Shown here one piece after another: positions 54,935 to 64,000 of a stretch of 64,000 nt of DNA; position 1 is the stretch's first letter, and each line of letters begins with the position of its first letter. Position numbers and translations under genes: made by a program. Under the pieces are notes generated by a model. The model had not been told where the DNA came from and made no database searches. It saw only the letters and a list, made by a program, of their open reading frames with translations. Origin of the DNA: Sarocladium kiliense (taxonomy: Eukaryota > Ascomycota > Sordariomycetes > Hypocreales > Sarocladiaceae); NCBI GenBank assembly GCA_030734395.1, contig JAUZTG010000017.1, positions 620,001-684,000 on the forward strand, in the 5' to 3' direction.

Positions 54935-57900
54935 ATGAGGCTGCATGATGTTCAGCCCTCTCACGGAGTGCCAGCCTGGCACGCACCTACCCCGCATCGA
55001 CTTGTCGCTGCTTCATATCCAGAGTCAGAGAGCAGCAGCATCCGGTCAACATTTAGTAGACTTTGGCCAGAATGTCGGAAAGCTCGAATGGTGAGTTACA
55101 AGTCGTTGCGTGGCGATGCACCAGCTGACGACCAAGACGTCGCAGGATACCTCGCGCACCTTAACCAAGCACGAGACGTGCATGTTTCTGACGCCGCGCG
55201 AGTCCACATTGGGAATACGTACAATAGTACAACTGATCGAAGCTTGTCCCAGCGGCAGAGCGCGATTCTCAAGAGCCTGTCTACACTGCCCTACAGAGAC
55301 AGGAAGGATATCAATCCCCGTCGAGTACCTGACACCTGCGAATGGTTCCTTGCCCATCCCCTCTTTCAGCAATGGCGTGACGGCCAGTATTGTATGCTAT
55401 GGGTTTCGGCGGAGCCTGGTTGTGGAAAATCAGTGCTCGTTAGACATCTGATCGATCACGAGCTCCTGGACCGTCCTGTGTCTGGCGACGCCCCACCTGG
55501 CTCGACATGCTACTTCTTCTTCAAAGATGGTCTGGAGGATCAGCGCACCTTGCAGGGCGCCCTCAGGTGTCTCCTTCATCAAGTCTTCTCGAAAAGGAGA
55601 GATCTTCTGTCGGAAGCAGTTCTGGATCGGTTCGACACGCAGGACTATTTGATCAAATCTACGCGAGGGCTGTGGGAACTATTTCTGGAAATCACGAGAT
55701 CACCTGAAGCAGGTCAAATCATTTTGTTGTTGGATGCCGTCGATGAATGCGAAGAAGATAGTCGGGGAGAACTTTACGAGCTCTTAGATGAGTTTCTGAA
55801 TGAGCAAGGATCCGGCAGGTCTACGAATCTGAAGCTCCTCTTGAGCAGTCGGCCAAACGCAGATATCCGCATAGGACTCCGAGGCCTCCCTATGATTCAC
55901 CTCAAAGGTGAGACTGATGAAGAGAGCAATAAGATTGCCCAAGAGATCAGACTCGTCATCGAGCACCAGATTGAAAGACTAAGACAACAATTTTCTCTGC
56001 CAGCGGAATACAAGGACAGCTTACGCGGGCGACTGATGAGCGTTGAAAACCGCACTTATCTATGGGCTCGCCTCACACTCGATCTTATCCGTAAGGACCT
56101 TCGGGCTGGCAGACAAGCGAGGATGGGGCTGGAAGAGAAGCTTCCACAGGATATTGAAGAAGCCTACAGCAAAATATTGACTCGCAGTCCCCAACCAGAC
56201 TTGACGATGAAAGTTTTGCACATCGTCCTTGCTTCTACACGCCCACTGAGTCTGTCTGAGGTCGCAGTGGCAATGCACCTGAAAGAAGATGGACTGCCGC
56301 CACAAAATACAGAGGAGCATGCAGAAGAAGCCCTCGCAGATTACTTGCGTGACCTGTGTGGTCTCTTCACTATAGTCGATTCGAAACTTTCTTTGCTGCA
56401 CCAGACGGTCCGAGAGTTCCTCGTAAAGGGCGACGTCCCATCATTAGCTGGCCCAACAATCGCGGCCTCGGGTCAGCGAGAGGATCTACCGTGGCGCCAT
56501 TCGATCACTACCCAAGAAATGAATCTGACTCTCACAAAAGCCTGTATCAGGGCTTTGCTGCCGGAACAGGATACGAAGCCGCTTTTCGACACTGTCGAAC
56601 ATCTTCCCAGTGGCCATGTTGAGTTCTGCAGGTATGCGGCCATGACCTGGCACATTCATGCTCGGCGATCCGGTTACTCAGATGTCGACATGATGCGAAA
56701 GCTCTGCGTTCCTAAAACTGGCCTCACCGATGCCTGGCATTGGTTCACATTCTATTACTCCCAAACAATGGAGGAGGCGGGATTTGGCACGAATTGGCAC
56801 CCGCTATCTGGCTTCACTCCGGTTCAAGTTGCATCCTACTGTGGCATTTTGCCACTCGTGCAATGGTGCCTAGCTAATAGAGACCTTCGTGAAGTCATCT
56901 CAAGTCCATCGCCCCCAATACCTGCCAGATCGGCTCTATCACTAGCAGCCGAACAGGGCTTCTCTGTTGTCGCGAAGGAGATCCTGCTGTGCTTTCCCCC
57001 TCGCGTCAGACATCTGTTCAGGGACAACCCACTTGAGTGGGCGGATTCTGAAGGTCGCACGCCTCTAGCGACCGCGGCGTACCATGGTCAGGAGGAGGTC
57101 GTTGCTCTGTTGCTGCGTGAGGGTGCTCGGGTAGATGTTAAGGACAGCTATGGCAATAGTCCCTTGACCAATGCCGTCTGTGCTGCCTACAGCGGCAAGG
57201 ACAAAGCGGTTGACCTCCTGGTTACTAGCCCGGAGCAGTCGGTCAATCAACAAGTCGACCGACAGTTGGGAAAATCTCTTTTCCTGGCAATCACTCACAA
57301 CAGAAAAGGCATCGCTAAACGGATAATCGATACAGGAAGAGTCAACCTGAATGCGACAATAATGGTCGACGACCGGAGAAGTCCGCGTGTTGACTTGGAG
57401 GCACAACTTCAAGTAGAGCGTGACGTTCAGTGGCCAATTTCGGGAATTGGTTGGCCAAGATCATACTTGGGGTTCGCATGCTATCTCTCGACGATTGCTA
57501 TGGTACGGCTCCTGGTTGAAGGAAATGCGAATATTCACCAGGTTGATAGGAAAGGGGCGACAGCTCTGCATTGGGCCGCGGACGCTCAGCAGTATCAGAT
57601 TGTCTCATATCTGCTTGACATGGGTTTGGACCCCAATGCCAGAACGGCAAAAGGGGCAACACCGTTGAGCCTAGTGTATGAACCGTTTATGATAAAAGAT
57701 CTTGTCATAAAAGGAGCTCGGATAGAGGACGGAGAAGCCTGGAGCCCAGAAAGACAAGAGTGTGCTCGGGCCATCATGCGAGAATGCAAACTAGAGGGTG
57801 ACATGGAATGGTGGCGGAACTCTGGCAGCGCAGACAGCGTTCACGTGAAGCTTCTCTTACTGCAGCTCAGTATCTTTTGTGGCAGAGAAGACTTGCTATA

Positions 57901-58699
57901 TGGCATCATTGGACCAGGACTGAGCCCTGGATATAAGGACCGTCACAGCGGCTGGCATATCATTCATTTCGCAGTTGTCTTTCCTCGTTCGAGAGGATGC
58001 TTAAGGAATCTCCTTCAACTGGGTGTTGACCCGATCTGCCGGAATGATAGGCAGGCAACGCCGATGGTACTTGCTATCAAAAACAGGAACTCCGAAGCAG
58101 TGGCTGAGATTTTGGAAAGCGAAACGTGGAGGAGTACTCACAAGACTATCCCCCCGTCGATCCATCCAGACAGAAACGTTCTTTTCGATGCAATCTCAGC
58201 CGATCACGTTGAAACCATCAAGGTACTCCTCGAGAACGGGTACGACCCAAATTATATTCGTGATGGTTATGGAACACCACTATACTATGCTTTGGAGCTC
58301 AACAGCCCTAATTTGCGTCGTGCTGTCGAGACCCTTCTCTACTTCGGCGCCCGAGCCGAACACTTGAATCTTGTTGACCTGCTGAGCATGATGGGCAAAT
58401 GGAGGACAATAACTGTGGTTGTTGAGCTCCTGCTCTCCAACGGGGCGGACCCGAACTCCAAGATGGACGGATACGAGACTCCCCTCCATCGGATCTCAAG
58501 AGCTTCAGAACATGCGGAGGCCCACCAAGTAGTCAAGATTCTGCTCAAACACGGCGCGGACCCGACGATACTAGATGAGCATGGACTCACTCCCCTCGAA
58601 CATGCGATTCAGCGGAGCCGGGAACAACACCCTTTCAACGACATACTCAACAGCATTGTTGACTCCCTCCAACAAGCCATGGATTCACGGCGTTCATGA
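54935..58699 (+). CDS. NACHT-ankyrin NOD-like receptor (NLR)
   Basis: Fungal NLR, 1254 residues if the first in-frame ATG (54935) is used; MVSYKSLRG at 55088 is another possible start. A short N-terminal region holds SDAARVHIGNTYN, a motif commonly seen just before NACHT domains of fungal NLRs. The NACHT domain has the P-loop AEPGCGKSVLV near residue 160, Walker B IILLLDAVDECEED near 262 and LLLSSRPNADI. A winged-helix-like region follows (LHIVLASTRPLSLSEVAVAM, LLHQTVREFLV). From about residue 705 onward there are degenerate ankyrin repeats, e.g. EGRTPLATAAYHGQEEVVAL, KGATALHWAADAQQYQIVSY and YETPLHRISRASEHAEAHQV. No clear HeLo, PNP or lipase effector domain is seen at the N-terminus. Probable role in non-self recognition or heterokaryon incompatibility. 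One uninterrupted exon. Confidence 0.88.
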   Translation: MRLHDVQPSHGVPAWHAPTPHRLVAASYPESESSSIRSTFSRLWPECRKARMVSYKSLRGDAPADDQDVAGYLAHLNQARDVHVSDAARVHIGNTYNSTTDRSLSQRQSAILKSLSTLPYRDRKDINPRRVPDTCEWFLAHPLFQQWRDGQYCMLWVSAEPGCGKSVLVRHLIDHELLDRPVSGDAPPGSTCYFFFKDGLEDQRTLQGALRCLLHQVFSKRRDLLSEAVLDRFDTQDYLIKSTRGLWELFLEITRSPEAGQIILLLDAVDECEEDSRGELYELLDEFLNEQGSGRSTNLKLLLSSRPNADIRIGLRGLPMIHLKGETDEESNKIAQEIRLVIEHQIERLRQQFSLPAEYKDSLRGRLMSVENRTYLWARLTLDLIRKDLRAGRQARMGLEEKLPQDIEEAYSKILTRSPQPDLTMKVLHIVLASTRPLSLSEVAVAMHLKEDGLPPQNTEEHAEEALADYLRDLCGLFTIVDSKLSLLHQTVREFLVKGDVPSLAGPTIAASGQREDLPWRHSITTQEMNLTLTKACIRALLPEQDTKPLFDTVEHLPSGHVEFCRYAAMTWHIHARRSGYSDVDMMRKLCVPKTGLTDAWHWFTFYYSQTMEEAGFGTNWHPLSGFTPVQVASYCGILPLVQWCLANRDLREVISSPSPPIPARSALSLAAEQGFSVVAKEILLCFPPRVRHLFRDNPLEWADSEGRTPLATAAYHGQEEVVALLLREGARVDVKDSYGNSPLTNAVCAAYSGKDKAVDLLVTSPEQSVNQQVDRQLGKSLFLAITHNRKGIAKRIIDTGRVNLNATIMVDDRRSPRVDLEAQLQVERDVQWPISGIGWPRSYLGFACYLSTIAMVRLLVEGNANIHQVDRKGATALHWAADAQQYQIVSYLLDMGLDPNARTAKGATPLSLVYEPFMIKDLVIKGARIEDGEAWSPERQECARAIMRECKLEGDMEWWRNSGSADSVHVKLLLLQLSIFCGREDLLYGIIGPGLSPGYKDRHSGWHIIHFAVVFPRSRGCLRNLLQLGVDPICRNDRQATPMVLAIKNRNSEAVAEILESETWRSTHKTIPPSIHPDRNVLFDAISADHVETIKVLLENGYDPNYIRDGYGTPLYYALELNSPNLRRAVETLLYFGARAEHLNLVDLLSMMGKWRTITVVVELLLSNGADPNSKMDGYETPLHRISRASEHAEAHQVVKILLKHGADPTILDEHGLTPLEHAIQRSREQHPFNDILNSIVDSLQQAMDSRRS

Positions 58700-58999
58700 G
58701 CCCCATTATAGTCATCTTTCTGGGGGTGTATATAATTTCTGTATGCATGTGTGTATGTATGTAGACATCGAACTGACTTGGACTCGCAAAAATTTGTTCC
58801 TGTTTTGTTCAGTGTGCATCTGCCCCAAACGTAGCCATCCCTGGTACGGATTCGCGAGCTCAGGAGCAGTCGGCCTTCACATGTCACCACCAACTCCCGA
58901 TAGTAGCACTAAGCGGGACGCAATTCATCTAGAAGGAACGAATCTTCCCATCATACGGTATATTGAACATGACAAGGTTGCCTTTCCGTCTCAGTATTG
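58700..58999. other. 3' flanks of convergent genes
   Basis: 300 bases between the NLR stop and the Gag1-clamp gene stop; contains a TATGTATG-type repeat patch near 58740-58763. No gene. Confidence 0.5.
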
Positions 59000-60550
59000 T
59001 CACCTTACAGCTGTCCCCTCACCGCCCTGAACGGGCAACGTCCCAATACCAAGTGCCTTCTGCAAACTCCTCCTGAACCCCTTCCCAGCCCTCGACCCAT
59101 CTCCTTCATCCTCCTTCTTCCCCCCACCGCTGCCCAACAAACCAAAACTCATCCTCCTCGCGACATTACTCCCATCCGAAACCCCGGCATTCGACAGCCT
59201 CTTCGCCTGCTTCTGCTGCTTCTTCCTTTGAGCGGCTGCGGCTGCTGCAGCGGAATTATTGGGAATGACAGGGCGAGGTGGCCATTCTCCGTCGCGTTGC
59301 CAGCCGACTACGCAGGAGCGGACCATATCGGAGAGGTTAATTGGGCAGGAGGGTTGGAGGCTGGAGAGGATGACTTTTTCGTAGAGGTTAATGTATACTG
59401 TGGGGTTGATGGAGGCGCGGAGGCAGTTCTCCGGGGGAAGTATTGGTGGCGCGAGCGGAAGGAGGGTTTGTACTGGGTAGGTAGTTTCCGGACCGGATGC
59501 TGAGGCTGTGGAATCCTTTGTGCGTAAGGGATGGAGTTTATCGCTTTCGTTGTTTGCGCTGGAGGAGGCATCAGAGTTGTCTGCACCACTATTGGTCTGG
59601 GATGCCGCGGACGCAATAGCCGGAGGGGTTGAGACGGCAGGTGGTGAGCCGGAGACGGATCGTCTGAAGAAGAAACGTCTTCCTGAACGTGGCGATACCG
59701 AGTGCGAGGCAGGCTTCGACTTGATGCGCACGGTTCTGGCGCCTGTCCAAGCATTGCGCCGCGCCTCAAAGCAAGCAAGGCCCTCATTCCACTTTGCTTC
59801 TTCGCGCGCCTCGCGCCGTTGCTTCGCCTTGCGCTGCTCAATAGCAGCGTAAACATCTGGTCCGACGTCTTCAGGTGAATTGAAATGAAATGGTGTGCTG
59901 AACGGGATAGGCTCGGAGTCGGAGACGTCTGAGGTCCAATCCATACGGGGACGGTAGTGGAGGGGATCTTCGGATACAATACTATACATGGAGATGTTGT
60001 CGGCTTCGTCGTCATCGTCTGGTTGGACGGAGAGTCTCTCATCTTCTTCTGTGTCATCCACATGGTAGCCATCGTCATCCTTTACCTCATCTAGCACCAA
60101 GCCCTCCGCTAACGAGGCTCCATCGCCTGGACTAGCTGTAGGCGCAACAACCGGCACCTCAGCAGGCGTATTATCGGGCTCTCGTTTCTCGACATCTTGA
60201 CCACTTGCTTCTCCGTCGCTAGCCTTGCCATTCGTGGGTACTGTGTCTGCCTTCTCGGGATGTGTTGCAGGTGTTGCGACAGCAGTATCGAGGCTCGCCG
60301 GCGGCCATTTGAAAACCCAATCATTCTTCACCTTGGCAGAAAGATAGCGCTTAACAGCCTCTTTCTGCTTCACCTTGTCCCTGCTCAACAGATCGGCATG
60401 CTCATCATTCACCCAGTCCGGTTTGCTGGAACCGTCGCCGCCGGCTGAATTCAACGCCGCTTCACTCGTCGCAGTAGCAGCGGGGAGAGTCTGATGACGC
60501 AGCTTAGCGAGGGGCGAGCGCGGGCCCTTGTAGATGTCGGAGAAAATCAT
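59000..60550 (-). CDS. Gag1-like clamp-domain (DUF4050) protein
   Basis: 516 residues, single exon, from the ATG at 60550 (MIFSDIYKGPRSPLAKLRHQ). The N-terminal KGPRSPLAKLRH and DWVNDEHADLLSRDKVKQKEAVKRYL, and the C-terminal YINLYEKVILSSLQPSCPINL with DMVRSCVVGWQRDGEWPP, match the Gag1-like clamp domain formerly called DUF4050, as far as I can recall the family. The middle is acidic and disordered (DDTEEDERLSVQPDDDDE), then basic (RRFFFRRSVSGSP). A poly-Ala run (eight Ala) precedes QRKKQQKQAKR. The role in fungi is poorly known. The upstream sense strand is a long polypyrimidine (TCC)n tract. Confidence 0.68.
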   Translation of the reverse strand: MIFSDIYKGPRSPLAKLRHQTLPAATATSEAALNSAGGDGSSKPDWVNDEHADLLSRDKVKQKEAVKRYLSAKVKNDWVFKWPPASLDTAVATPATHPEKADTVPTNGKASDGEASGQDVEKREPDNTPAEVPVVAPTASPGDGASLAEGLVLDEVKDDDGYHVDDTEEDERLSVQPDDDDEADNISMYSIVSEDPLHYRPRMDWTSDVSDSEPIPFSTPFHFNSPEDVGPDVYAAIEQRKAKQRREAREEAKWNEGLACFEARRNAWTGARTVRIKSKPASHSVSPRSGRRFFFRRSVSGSPPAVSTPPAIASAASQTNSGADNSDASSSANNESDKLHPLRTKDSTASASGPETTYPVQTLLPLAPPILPPENCLRASINPTVYINLYEKVILSSLQPSCPINLSDMVRSCVVGWQRDGEWPPRPVIPNNSAAAAAAAQRKKQQKQAKRLSNAGVSDGSNVARRMSFGLLGSGGGKKEDEGDGSRAGKGFRRSLQKALGIGTLPVQGGEGTAVR

Positions 60551-62990
60551 GACGAACAGGTGCGTAAGACAGCAGCAGCTTTGTTCGGCAGCCTCGAGGA
60601 TTGCGACCGGGAAGAAAACAAGAGAATAGAGACGTCGGATGAGATGTCGGAGGAGAGAAGGTCGGTTAAACCCGTGCCAAGGGCACAAGAGGCGGTGGCG
60701 GCAGAAGAGGTCGTGTGTGTCGAGCAGGTGCTTCTTCGTCTACCATGCGTATGCCGTCTTTTGCGCACCCAGCTTTTGAGGGTGGAATTACAGCATCAAG
60801 TGTAGCATGGCGCAAAGCCGATGACTACCTCGCAAAGCAATCCAGAAAGGGGACTTTTAGGTAGTTTGTTGTAGAAAAGTTCGAAGAAGAGGCGGAGGAG
60901 GAGGAGTAAGAGGGCGAAGAATGCAGTAGGTGGGTGGCGCTTCGCCTGGATCGGAGGAAGCGTGGCGGCACGTGCGCAGTGAGCAGCCCGACTTGGGTAA
61001 GGCGAAGAGTGGAACAGAAGCGGCAGTCAGAGCACTAAAAGTTTTGGAGCTGGGGTCTTGATAAGAGGAAGAAGATGGTGATGTGATGCTGCTGGTGGTA
61101 GACTTATGTTGGAGGAGGGCAAGTAAGACAGTGAGTTTGTGAGAAGGCGACTGTTGGTGCTAGTTATGACTGACGGTTAGACGTTGTAGACGAGGAGGAG
61201 GAGGAGGAGGAGGAGGAGGAGTAGGAGGGAGGAGGAGGAGGGGCGGGATCAGAGACACTCCCTCAGCCCAGGCAAGACAACTGCCAGAGTCAAAACCCCA
61301 CTGAGGCAGTAAGGTCATGGCATCATGGGTCCAGTTCCAGCTCTGCGTCTGGGGAAGCCGGCGCCCTCCTCCAACTCCCTATTCTACATCTATTCACGGA
61401 TCGCTTATCCCCGATGAGGGACACGACCGAGTGCCCACCACTCACCATCAACAGCGAACGCAGCTGTGTGGAGGCTGTCAAGTAGGGGTGGTCTTTATGG
61501 CCTAGCTGCGGCTGCAGAGGCACGGCTCAGGTGATGCCCAGCTGCACGCCTTGGCGGAGGAGGTGGGAGGTTGGTTGGAGACAAGTCTGGGGATGAATCA
61601 GTGTTGCGCTTTGGTAGCCGAAGGGAGAGACTGATCAGGCTTCCCCAGACTTGATCCTGGAGAATCATCACACTGAGCTGTCTTTCATTTCTTTTCCCCT
61701 TCCTTCGCTAGTCTCCGTTACTTTTCGCAGTGCATGCACATTTGTCATTGCCGCCCTCTGTCCTCTGATGGCACGATGGTGCTTTGGGGATCTAGACCCA
61801 AGGCCAAAAAGTGGTCCCGACTCCAACTATTGGCGATCCCCCGTCTTTCCCGGCCCCCCTCACCCTATCCATGGAGGCCCTGTTCCAATTCTTCGATGGC
61901 CATTCCTCCGGCCTCACCATGCTCAGACTCAGGATTCATTTGTCCTTGGCACTGGATGAGAAAGGTCCGATTGCGATCCCCTTGTTGCCCTTCAGCGGAC
62001 GAAGACGGGCGGCAGGAATGTACAACCTTGCTAGTCAATGACGGAACCGGCACTTGACTTCAGAGCCCTTTGCCAACAGAGTTCGCGACCGGCAGACATC
62101 CTGGTCGGTATGCTCTTACCCTCCAGTATCTCGTTAGCATTCGTTCACTCGCTCAATGCTCTCATCGGAAGACATGTTGAAGCGCACGCGTAGCATTCCC
62201 ACTATCAGATTATCGGACTCAACCAACTCAACCAACGCCGTCCAGCACCTATTGCATAAATCACTGCATTGTATCCCACATTCGTCCTAGGGGTATCAAA
62301 ACCACTCCAGCAGACATGTCCATCGCTCATGTGCCCAACCCGCCAGCCACAGGGTGACCAGCTCCTCCTTGTAGGAAGCGTCATCGCCATGTACCCTCGT
62401 GCTCGTCCCAAGACCAAGAAATCATCAAGCGCCTGAACCATGCTTTGGCAGGGAGGCTTTAGCCTTGCTGTGCTGTTCGTCATCCTTCCCATATGAAAAT
62501 GAGCGGGTATCTCGTGTTGCTGTGACGTTCACACCTAAATATCCCAGCGTGCTTCCGGCACGATGAAACCCTAGTATAAGTCATGACCAGCCTGCAAGGC
62601 GATATCATCTAGGCCTCCCTTAAAAAGAATAAAAGGGAAAAGAAGAAAAGAAACAGAAACCCGGATAGAAATTGGAAGTAGCGACCACCGAAAACATGAT
62701 CAGAAGTCAGAGTTGAGAGTATCCAACGAGCGTCGGCAGGTTGAAGAAATCTTGAGATGCAGCCGAGAAGGTGAAAGACAACATCGCATGAAAAGAACAA
62801 GTCATTAATCGCTAACCGAAACGTAATGAAACCGTCATGAATGTCGTAACAGTATAGTAAATGATGTGATAATGGGCAGAAGGGTAGAACTTCGCCACGG
62901 CGCCTGATACCATCTTCGCACAAGGCAACTGGCTTAAAGACGATCCAGTAATTGCAACGTGAGTTTGGCAATAGATCGCAACGGGCCCAT
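60551..62990. other. Intergenic region
   Basis: 2.4 kb between two minus-strand genes. The first 700 bases are the promoter of the Gag1-like gene, with a GGA microsatellite (listed). A plus-strand frame at 61651-61959 (102 codons) and others are open but unlike any family. 62610-62660 is A/G-rich. No supported gene or RNA. Confidence 0.45.
61192..61243. repeat. (GAG)n/(TCC)n microsatellite
   Basis: Ten GAG triplets (61192-61221) followed by an interrupted GGA run to 61243. On the sense strand of the downstream minus-strand gene this is a TCC-rich polypyrimidine tract about 650 bases upstream of its start, typical of fungal promoters. Confidence 0.75.
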
Positions 62991-64000
62991 CTAGTAAGCA
63001 GTTGCGGCTGTGCCTTCGCTCGTGGCGACTGCAACCAAAGCCTCCAACCGTCCAAGAGGGTCCCCATTTCCGCTGCGTTCAGGAGATGGCTGCTGCGGTT
63101 GCTGCTCGCGATTAGGGAACCCGCTGAAGGCCGTCATGTTCGGATGCTCCATGCGGTCAACGTGGGCTACCCGAGGGTCAGGGCCCGCTTGTTGCTGAGA
63201 CCCTGGACTATCGCGAGCCGGTCCGTGGTACCAACCATGGCGCCGGCTGTCTCGACTGCTAGCGAAAGATGGCGCAGACATGGTCTGCTGATGAAGAGAT
63301 CGACTCGCCATGGCAGGCGCACCGTGGTATGCCGAAGGTGGAGGCTCCTGGAAGCGTACAGTAGGATTCATCCGCACCTGATCAGCCTGGTCGTGTACAG
63401 CCTTCGTAACCTCTGAAGCCCAGGCACTGGGGCTCTCGCGTGAAGGGTTGTGCTCCAATTCCAGGCGGTTGAGGCCACGCTGGAGATTGGGCTCATACAG
63501 GTTTGCGTTTCTTGGTCTCTCAGCTGGCGACCCGTCCAGGCCAGCGGGCATTCTCATCCGTGGTGGCTCTGAATCGACCTTCATCGGCGAAGTCCTGCGC
63601 GGAGGCGTGCGAGGTGGTCCGGGAATAGGTCCAAATGATTCGATCCCTGGCAGCCTCAGTCCGGGTTGAGGCTTGGAAGGCTCCGCCATGGGTGGAGGTG
63701 GGTTCGGAGAGGTATGGCTGGTAACAGTGCTCAGCTGGCTAGGATTACTGAAGCCTCGGCTATCAGGATGCCAAGTTCTCCTTCTCCAAGGATCGTCCGA
63801 GACGCTGGACACTGAATCACGCCTTGCGGACCATCCTGAAGTGGGGGATGAGACAAGACTGCTGCCAGACGGAGAGAATGTTCCACTGTTAGACGTATTG
63901 ATAGGACCGGTTGCAAAGACAGGCCGGCCCAATGCCACTCCGTGAGGTGACTGGAAGGGGTTCGCACCGGACGGGACACTCAGCCTCCTGCCAGGCGTAC
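62991..64000 (-). CDS. 3' part of a low-complexity protein, truncated by the window edge
   Basis: The minus strand is open from the right edge (frame beginning TPGRRLSVPSGANPFQSPHG) to the TAG at 62991-62993, at least 335 codons; the start lies outside. The sequence is Pro/Ser/Gln-rich: GIESFGPIPGPPRTPPRR, PSAWASEVTKAVHDQADQVR, DRMEHPNMTAFSGFPNRE. It ends with DPLGRLEALVAVATSEGTAATAY, which looks like a conserved C-terminal motif. No DNA-binding or enzymatic domain is visible in this part. The style resembles the disordered tail of a fungal transcription regulator, but I cannot name it. Partial, not broken. Confidence 0.6.
   Translation of the reverse strand, partial: TPGRRLSVPSGANPFQSPHGVALGRPVFATGPINTSNSGTFSPSGSSLVSSPTSGWSARRDSVSSVSDDPWRRRTWHPDSRGFSNPSQLSTVTSHTSPNPPPPMAEPSKPQPGLRLPGIESFGPIPGPPRTPPRRTSPMKVDSEPPRMRMPAGLDGSPAERPRNANLYEPNLQRGLNRLELEHNPSRESPSAWASEVTKAVHDQADQVRMNPTVRFQEPPPSAYHGAPAMASRSLHQQTMSAPSFASSRDSRRHGWYHGPARDSPGSQQQAGPDPRVAHVDRMEHPNMTAFSGFPNREQQPQQPSPERSGNGDPLGRLEALVAVATSEGTAATAY

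Noticed and set aside
1..64000. CRISPR arrays, tRNA genes and transposons
   Set aside because: No regularly spaced repeats, no convincing A-box/B-box pair with cloverleaf, and no transposase or reverse-transcriptase motifs were found by eye. An automated scan could still find a diverged copy.

Overview
The window reads as nuclear DNA of a filamentous ascomycete (Pezizomycotina). Genes are interrupted by short introns (about 40-120 bp) with GT...AG ends and CTAAC/CTGAC-like branch points. Promoters are pyrimidine-rich, and the gene content is typical of moulds: Zn2Cys6 regulators, a LaeA-like methyltransferase, a NACHT-ankyrin NLR, AA7/AA9/CE16 carbohydrate-active enzymes, UstYa-family proteins and an AzgA purine permease. 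The exact order cannot be fixed by eye. The secreted oxidative enzymes suggest a plant-biomass saprotroph or plant associate. No tRNA, rRNA, CRISPR array or intact transposon was seen.

Layout. 2.3-8.7 kb: housekeeping genes, a Yos9/OS-9 ER lectin and a CM1-domain microtubule-organising-centre protein. 9.1-9.4 kb: a double-psi beta-barrel secreted-protein gene with an in-frame stop. 10.1-19.9 kb: a probable choline-to-glycine-betaine module of aldehyde dehydrogenase, choline-oxidase-like GMC enzyme, choline/amino-acid permease and Zn2Cys6 regulator. 23.5-26.7 kb: an AA7 oligosaccharide oxidase and a CE16 acetylesterase. 27.7-31.5 kb: a PRISE-type reductase and a GPI-anchored acid phosphatase.

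32.3-42.6 kb: the most interesting part. It holds an O-methyltransferase with an in-frame TGA, a LaeA-like methyltransferase, a 100-residue secreted precursor with two Kex2-bounded repeats ending in VILGY, two divergently transcribed UstYa-type proteins each with two HxxHC motifs, and a Zn2Cys6 regulator. Together these look like a small dikaritin-type RiPP cluster. The promoter shared by the two UstYa genes carries a dense array of CGGTT sites.

43.7-64 kb: an eight-exon AA9 polysaccharide monooxygenase with CBM1, an AzgA-type purine permease, an SH3 protein, a signal-peptide Hsp70/actin-like ATPase-fold protein head to head with a NACHT-ankyrin NLR, a Gag1-clamp (DUF4050) protein, and the 3' part of a low-complexity protein running off the right edge.

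All exon boundaries were deduced by eye from splice signals, frame continuity and family resemblance. The function of the RiPP-like locus, the pathway grouping of the choline genes and the NLR/Hsp70 pairing are inferences.
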